57,798 nt of DNA, from the IMG/VR virus record IMGVR_UViG_3300006802_000110, positions 1 to 57,798 of that record, one strand, 5' to 3'. Positions 53,096-57,798 of the stretch are shown here, one piece after another. Below the pieces are notes generated by a model, which was given only the letters and a program-made list of their open reading frames with translations, searched no databases and was not told the DNA's origin. Position numbers and translations under genes: made by a program. This DNA is from a virus. Position 1 is the stretch's first letter. Each line of letters begins with the position of its first letter.

Positions 53096-55327
53096 ATGGC
53101 TCGTACTCGTAAGTCGATACAACCTCTAAATTTACACAAATACGATGTTTTGATTGAAGATAGAGGACCACGATCCGACTATTTTAAAATTTCACAATTT
53201 GATGGGTATTTTTACGGCGGCCGCAATGCGTTTCTTATTGCGGGCGCTGGTGTACTGCATCCGGGATCAAAAATTTTAGTTGAAGTATTGGATGCTAACG
53301 GAACCAACGTATATAGTGCAGCAGTTTCATCATTTGTGGAGGGCAGTTCTCGACTTATTCAAGTGGAAGTGTACAATGATACACCAATAGGGCCGGGAAA
53401 AATCATAGTTCTGGGGTCTACCGATTCGTATTTGAACGGAACGCCAGTTCCGGAAGAATGGAAAAATAAGTACAATGTGCGGTGGATTGCTGATGTTACT
53501 ATTTCACCTTTGATAGAAAATAGAACACCAATACGATTTATTGATCCTCCCAACATATCTGTGAAAGAAAAATTCTATCTTACGCCCCTCACATCATCAT
53601 TCTCCCAATCAGTGTCCATGTCTGCTGACATTGAGCTGACACCAAAATATTACAACGTATTTCAAAATGGATATTTGCTTCGAATCGCTTCACCATCGTC
53701 CTCCATATATTCCAATAAATTTTTAGGTGGATCGCTCACTGGATCAATACAATTTGCTGGACCAAACGGGCCAGAAACCGCATCAATAAATTTACCCATA
53801 ACAAAAATATATAATTCAACGTTAGCAGAAAGTAACGGAACACTAATATACACAAACAGAAATACTTTACTGGAACAAGGATTTTTTAGTAGTAGCGGTG
53901 AATTTACTACACGAATTGAGCCATTTGGTGAAGTAGGTGTCACCAGCAGCATCTCATTAATCTACAATCAACTCGTATCATACGACACGGGATCATCCAG
54001 TTCATATGCAGAAATCCGATTGACGGATTTAGGTACGATATCTGGTGAAATCTTCAAAACAAAAATTTCTTACAAATCTGCTACCGTACCAAGTAATTAT
54101 ACAATTATCGGTGACATTCCCATTCAAGTTCAAGAATTGTTGGTGGTTGACAGTGGGAGTAAAATAGCAGAAATTGGTAAATTTACATCTGTCAAGCTTG
54201 ATGATTACTGGTATGCAGCAACCATGTCGATCAATAGGACTGACATTAATCCGGTGATGCCAAGTTATTACTTAACGTCATCTAATAACGATTATTTGCC
54301 AATCAAACAACGTTCAAATGATTTGTTGGATGCAATTGATGCTGTACCACCGATAGTCGGTGCGGCATATCAAAGTAATTCATATTTCATCGGTACAAAG
54401 CCCAGCGCATCAGTTGTACTATTTCCACGCAGTGAATACACACTAACGTTTAACGCATTGGTTTCCAGAGTTTCTGCATCTGTCGAATGGTCTGGCACCG
54501 ATGCATCGCTGGAAATATACTTGGTGCAGGAAAGTGGATCTGCTGCAAAATTACTTGAAACAAATCCAAAGGGTCAACTATTAGGAACACTAAAACCATC
54601 CGCAGAATTCAAAAAACAAAATTTTGATTTGGTTGAATTTAATTTTACACCAAAAATTATTACTGATGGCACGTTCGGTTTGCGATTCATTGGATATGGC
54701 GGATTTTGGAACATTGCAAATGTTTCACTAAAACCTGCCGAGGAACCGCTCTTTAGTCCGGACGAATCAATAATACTATTACCCAACGAATTTAAATCAG
54801 ATGATCTTCTTGTATTTAAAGCAGAATATCTTGATGTAAACAACAATTCCTTAAATCTTGTTACTACAACACTCCCCACATATTTTACTGGATCAGAATC
54901 CGCTGGACAAGCGGGATCATCCGTATCGGCGTCATATGCAGCTACGGCATCATATGTTGCTGGAATCGCATCCATAGCATTTACAATTAATGGCGGATCA
55001 AATCCAATTACAACTGGATTCAAGGGATCGGTTCGTATTCCCACCAACGTTACGCTGTCTGATGTTGCGTTATATACGAGTGGCTCGGGCAGTATCGATG
55101 TTGATATTCGCAAACACACACATACCACATTTGATCCACTAGAAACCGGTGGAACATCCATTGTTGGAACGCCGCTGTCGATGAGTAACAATGTAAAATA
55201 CAGAGACACAACATTGTCTGGTTGGACAACCTCTTTGTTTAATGGAGATGTCTTAAACTTTTTTGTCAGCCAATCGGCCGGTAGTGATATGAGAGTTGCC
55301 ACGGTAGTATTTAACATTATACGATAA
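53096..55327 (+). CDS. large virion structural protein
   Basis: A 743-residue beta-rich protein. The N-terminal part, basic then L-H-K-Y-D-V-L-I-E-D-R-G-P-R-S-D-Y-F (about 13-30), is followed by F-L-I-A-G-A-G-V-L-H-P-G-S-K-I-L-V-E-V-L (about 46-65), a motif seen in large structural proteins of T4-like aquatic phages. Several Ig- or jelly-roll-like domains follow (Ser/Thr/Asn-rich, T-G-S-I-Q-F-A-G-P-N). The C-terminal part (about 590-743) contains Ala/Ser-rich and Gly-rich sections ending F-N-I-I-R. It is probably a tail or fibre protein. A candidate late box and ATGGGGAC lie upstream of its ATG. Confidence 0.8.
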   Translation: MARTRKSIQPLNLHKYDVLIEDRGPRSDYFKISQFDGYFYGGRNAFLIAGAGVLHPGSKILVEVLDANGTNVYSAAVSSFVEGSSRLIQVEVYNDTPIGPGKIIVLGSTDSYLNGTPVPEEWKNKYNVRWIADVTISPLIENRTPIRFIDPPNISVKEKFYLTPLTSSFSQSVSMSADIELTPKYYNVFQNGYLLRIASPSSSIYSNKFLGGSLTGSIQFAGPNGPETASINLPITKIYNSTLAESNGTLIYTNRNTLLEQGFFSSSGEFTTRIEPFGEVGVTSSISLIYNQLVSYDTGSSSSYAEIRLTDLGTISGEIFKTKISYKSATVPSNYTIIGDIPIQVQELLVVDSGSKIAEIGKFTSVKLDDYWYAATMSINRTDINPVMPSYYLTSSNNDYLPIKQRSNDLLDAIDAVPPIVGAAYQSNSYFIGTKPSASVVLFPRSEYTLTFNALVSRVSASVEWSGTDASLEIYLVQESGSAAKLLETNPKGQLLGTLKPSAEFKKQNFDLVEFNFTPKIITDGTFGLRFIGYGGFWNIANVSLKPAEEPLFSPDESIILLPNEFKSDDLLVFKAEYLDVNNNSLNLVTTTLPTYFTGSESAGQAGSSVSASYAATASYVAGIASIAFTINGGSNPITTGFKGSVRIPTNVTLSDVALYTSGSGSIDVDIRKHTHTTFDPLETGGTSIVGTPLSMSNNVKYRDTTLSGWTTSLFNGDVLNFFVSQSAGSDMRVATVVFNIIR

Positions 55328-55345
55328 TAGTTATGAGAATACCGT

Positions 55346-57798
55346 ATGGCATATTATGACACAATACAGTTTGTAGGGGCTGGCACACCAGCATCAGGTA
55401 ATAATGCGTCCGTAACTCCTGAATTACCTACTGGACTTGATATAACCGATGATGTCATGGTTGCCTTCGTACATATACGTGACGAAGTTGGACAAATTGG
55501 TACACCATCTGGCTGGACACTAATTGGTAGTCAAAGTAGAGCAAATAGTAGAACGGGGGCATGGTATCGCGTTTATCAGAGCGGTGATACCGCCCCCACA
55601 TTTACATTTACTGGTGGTGGAGCCGGTGACGATACAATAGGTGTTATTGCGGCGTATCGGAATGTTAATACGACAAATCCCATTACAGGGAGTTTTGTAG
55701 GATCAAACAATAATACAATAGACATTGGACCATTGACTGAGTTGGGAGCACATCAGACCGGATCAATGGTTGTTGCCTTTGGTGGTCGCGCAAACGATCC
55801 AGAAGGAAACAGTGCGCCACTTTCCGCACTATCAGGATATACACTTGCCGCAGAAGCACCATCTCTTCTTGGAACCGATGCATATTTAACGGCACATCAT
55901 AAATTAAGTAATGGTGAAGCAACTGGTAATTTGACTATCGCCATACGAACCACGGATGCAACTGCCCGAAACTGGACCGGTGGTATCTTTGCACTAGCTC
56001 CGAAAGAAGAAACTGGGGATCGTCCAGCAGGAATATATTATGATAATGCAATAGCTAGTGCATCTGCGGCTGCACCATTTAGCTCAAGTATATTTTCCTA
56101 TAATTTTACGGTAGCAGACAATCCAAACAGATTGCTAGTTGTTAGTGTTGGGAACGAAGCATCAATATATGTGTCTGCATCTGGAATTACCTATGGTGGT
56201 CAAAATCTAACAAAAATAGGTTCAATTACTGCCGGGCAAAATACATCAGATAATGTGGCAGAACTTTGGTATTTGTTAGATCCTCCCACTGGATCAAATA
56301 CGTTAACAGTAACATTCAGTAGCAATGCTATTAGTGGAGTCGGGGTTGGAGCATTGTCGTTATATGGAGTGAAACAACAAGCTCCAGAAGCGGCAGTATC
56401 AAGTAGTCGGGCTCCGGGAACTGCCGGCACAACGTATAGTACAAACATCACAACGATAACAAATAATGCGTGGGTGGTTGACACAATAACACATGGTTCA
56501 AGCACGGCAGTATTTACACCAACTGGATCTCGAATAGAATCATATGACATTGCTGCGGTTGGAGCAGTTAAGGTGGCAGGTAGTTATGGTGAAGTTACTA
56601 CCGCAGGAACAACTGCTGTTTCATGGAGTTATCAACCCACACTGGGTACAGATGCAGGATTGGGTCATGTAGTTGCTGCGTTTGCTCCGGAAGTCGGTGT
56701 TACTCCGTCTCCAACGCCCTCGCCCACGCCAAGCGTTAGCGTTACTCCGTCAGTAACTCCTAGTATCTCAATTACGCCATCGATCACAAGCACGCCGAGT
56801 ATTACACCAAGCATCAGCATTACGCCAAGTGTCACGCCTAGCGTTTCCACAACGCCAAGCATCAGCATTACGCCAAGCACTTCCATTACGCCGAGTGTCA
56901 CGCCAAGTGTCAGTATTAGCCCAAGTATTACCCCGTCAATTACGGTCACACCGTCAGTTACACCGACCACGCTTCAAATAGAAGAATACTATAATACAAC
57001 CATTATTGATTTTCTGTTCAACGAACCGGCACCGACACCAACACCAACGCCGAGTATTAGTATCACACCAAGTGTTACCCCATCAATAACGCCAAGTGCA
57101 ACGCCAAGTATTTCCATTACGCCGAGTATCAGTATTACACCAAGCGTATCTATAACTCCAAGTACCACACCAAGCATCAGCGTTACGCCAAGTATTTCCA
57201 TTACCCCAAGTATTAGTATCAGTCCATCAGTAACGCCAAGTATTACCCCAAGTATCACGCCAAGTATAACGCCGAGCATCAGTATCACGCCAAGCATTAG
57301 TATCACGCCAAGTGTCACGCCTAGCATTTCTATCACGCCGAGCATCAGTATCACGCCGAGTATCAGTATCACGCCAAGCGTGACACCGAGCGTTTCGATC
57401 ACGCCGAGTATCAGTATCACGCCAAGCGTGACACCGAGCGTTTCGATCACGCCAAGCATCAGTATCACGCCAAGCGTTACACCAATTATTACATTTGCAC
57501 TACGATTGACTCGTGGTGACGGTTCAACAACGGGTAATATCGCATTGCAAAGATGGACCGGCTTCCTGTGGTCCACGGTAGCATCAAGAACCTCTACGGG
57601 TACCACAAACGTAACGGTCAATGCTGGTACTGAATACCGCGTGGTGATTACTGCAACTTCGAAGTCATATATGAAGGGTATATTCTATCGCGTCGATGGC
57701 GTGACACAAGTGAGTTCCTTAAGTTGTACTGGCCCAACAACAACCCAAACCTTGGGCGGATCAGGACCAAACGGTGGATACGTCATGCAAGCAGGTGA
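55346..57798 (+). CDS. tail-fibre-like protein with T-P-S-I-S repeat stalk, 3' end beyond window
   Basis: An open frame from the ATG at 55346 to the right edge (817 codons visible, no stop). Residues 1-225 and about 227-450 are two related beta-sandwich domains (each with a V-A-F-x-x-R or V-S-V-G-N-E strand and an aromatic-rich core). From about 452 the chain consists of roughly 120 copies of short Thr/Pro/Ser/Ile/Val units such as I-T-P-S-I-S, in two blocks separated by a Tyr/Phe/Glu-rich insert. After about residue 715 an unrelated beta domain follows (L-R-L-T-R-G-D-G-S-T-T). This is typical of extended fibres. The protein likely binds the host surface; the remainder is outside the window. 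Confidence 0.82.
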   Translation, partial: MAYYDTIQFVGAGTPASGNNASVTPELPTGLDITDDVMVAFVHIRDEVGQIGTPSGWTLIGSQSRANSRTGAWYRVYQSGDTAPTFTFTGGGAGDDTIGVIAAYRNVNTTNPITGSFVGSNNNTIDIGPLTELGAHQTGSMVVAFGGRANDPEGNSAPLSALSGYTLAAEAPSLLGTDAYLTAHHKLSNGEATGNLTIAIRTTDATARNWTGGIFALAPKEETGDRPAGIYYDNAIASASAAAPFSSSIFSYNFTVADNPNRLLVVSVGNEASIYVSASGITYGGQNLTKIGSITAGQNTSDNVAELWYLLDPPTGSNTLTVTFSSNAISGVGVGALSLYGVKQQAPEAAVSSSRAPGTAGTTYSTNITTITNNAWVVDTITHGSSTAVFTPTGSRIESYDIAAVGAVKVAGSYGEVTTAGTTAVSWSYQPTLGTDAGLGHVVAAFAPEVGVTPSPTPSPTPSVSVTPSVTPSISITPSITSTPSITPSISITPSVTPSVSTTPSISITPSTSITPSVTPSVSISPSITPSITVTPSVTPTTLQIEEYYNTTIIDFLFNEPAPTPTPTPSISITPSVTPSITPSATPSISITPSISITPSVSITPSTTPSISVTPSISITPSISISPSVTPSITPSITPSITPSISITPSISITPSVTPSISITPSISITPSISITPSVTPSVSITPSISITPSVTPSVSITPSISITPSVTPIITFALRLTRGDGSTTGNIALQRWTGFLWSTVASRTSTGTTNVTVNAGTEYRVVITATSKSYMKGIFYRVDGVTQVSSLSCTGPTTTQTLGGSGPNGGYVMQAG
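56699..57486 (+). repeat. in-frame coding tandem repeats (T-P-S-I-S type)
   Basis: Two blocks (56699-56967 and 57032-57486) of imperfect 18-base units coding for I-T-P-S-I-S / V-T-P-S-V-S variants. The interruption codes for L-Q-I-E-E-Y-Y-N-T-T-I-I-D-F. Codons vary between copies, so the repeat is protein-level with partial nucleotide identity. The region may be unstable in length. Confidence 0.9.

Noticed and set aside
56699-57486. CRISPR-like tandem repeat.
   Set aside because: Repeats are contiguous 18-base coding units without unique spacers and remain in one reading frame.
56989-57621. Long minus-strand frame of repetitive Leu/Gly/Val character opposite the fibre gene.
   Set aside because: It is the mirror of the T-P-S-I-S repeats, has no RBS, and its composition follows from the antisense of Thr/Pro/Ser codons.
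1-57798. Integrase, attachment sites or diversity-generating retroelement.
   Set aside because: No integrase, reverse transcriptase or template/variable repeat was found; the window looks like a lytic phage segment.

Overview
The window is part of a large tailed-phage genome of the T4-like myovirus type, related in gene content to cyanomyoviruses and pelagimyophages. The evidence is a run of T4-type proteins: gp25, gp6, a gp5-like hub protein, a gp55-like late sigma factor, gp46/gp47 recombination proteins, a CHC2/TOPRIM primase, a DsbA-like DNA-binding protein and a phage Hsp20. The host is probably Gram-negative. Many products carry signal peptides or lipoboxes, several look outer-membrane associated, ribosome-binding sites are clear AGGAG types, and many promoters are classical TTGACA-N17-TATAWT. 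The host cannot be named from the sequence.

Left arm (1-16,027) is transcribed leftward. About 25 mostly small genes are interspersed with 14 tRNA genes, often with one tRNA between neighbouring genes. Many products are exported: a BIG2-domain lipoprotein, a VDTV-repeat lipoprotein, a CsgG-like protein next to a probable outer-membrane beta-barrel protein, a secreted cohesin/dockerin-like protein, and a lipoprotein with a type IX sorting-domain-like C-terminus. Lysis-type functions lie in the same arm: a GH19 endolysin, a secreted DRGH nuclease, small membrane proteins of holin size, and two zincin-like proteins. A divergent promoter pair near 16.05-16.16 kb separates this arm from the rightward genes.

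Middle region (16-30.4 kb) is transcribed rightward. It holds small membrane and regulatory genes, GreA, a phage tmRNA, two HNH proteins, an HD phosphohydrolase, Hsp20, a 21-residue Cys-rich micropeptide, a UVDE-type UV endonuclease, a GT2 glycosyltransferase, an IMPDH/GMPR enzyme, a lysozyme-like protein and the late sigma factor.

Right region (30.4-57.8 kb) carries baseplate and tail-fibre genes: gp5-like, gp25, gp6, a DNRLRE-like protein, InlB-repeat proteins, a 1,528-aa LamG-containing protein and paralogous tail proteins. A replication/recombination block (PD-(D/E)XK nuclease, primase, gp47/gp46) interrupts them. Two further structural proteins follow, the last with a long T-P-S-I-S repeat stalk running off the right edge.

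Two promoter classes are visible. Sigma70-like promoters serve early genes. A TATTTATA(T/G)T(A/T) box without a -35 lies mostly 32-44 bases before start codons of late-type genes and is a candidate late promoter for the encoded gp55-like sigma factor. No stretch longer than about 300 bases lacks a feature; the longest gene-free stretch is the tmRNA.
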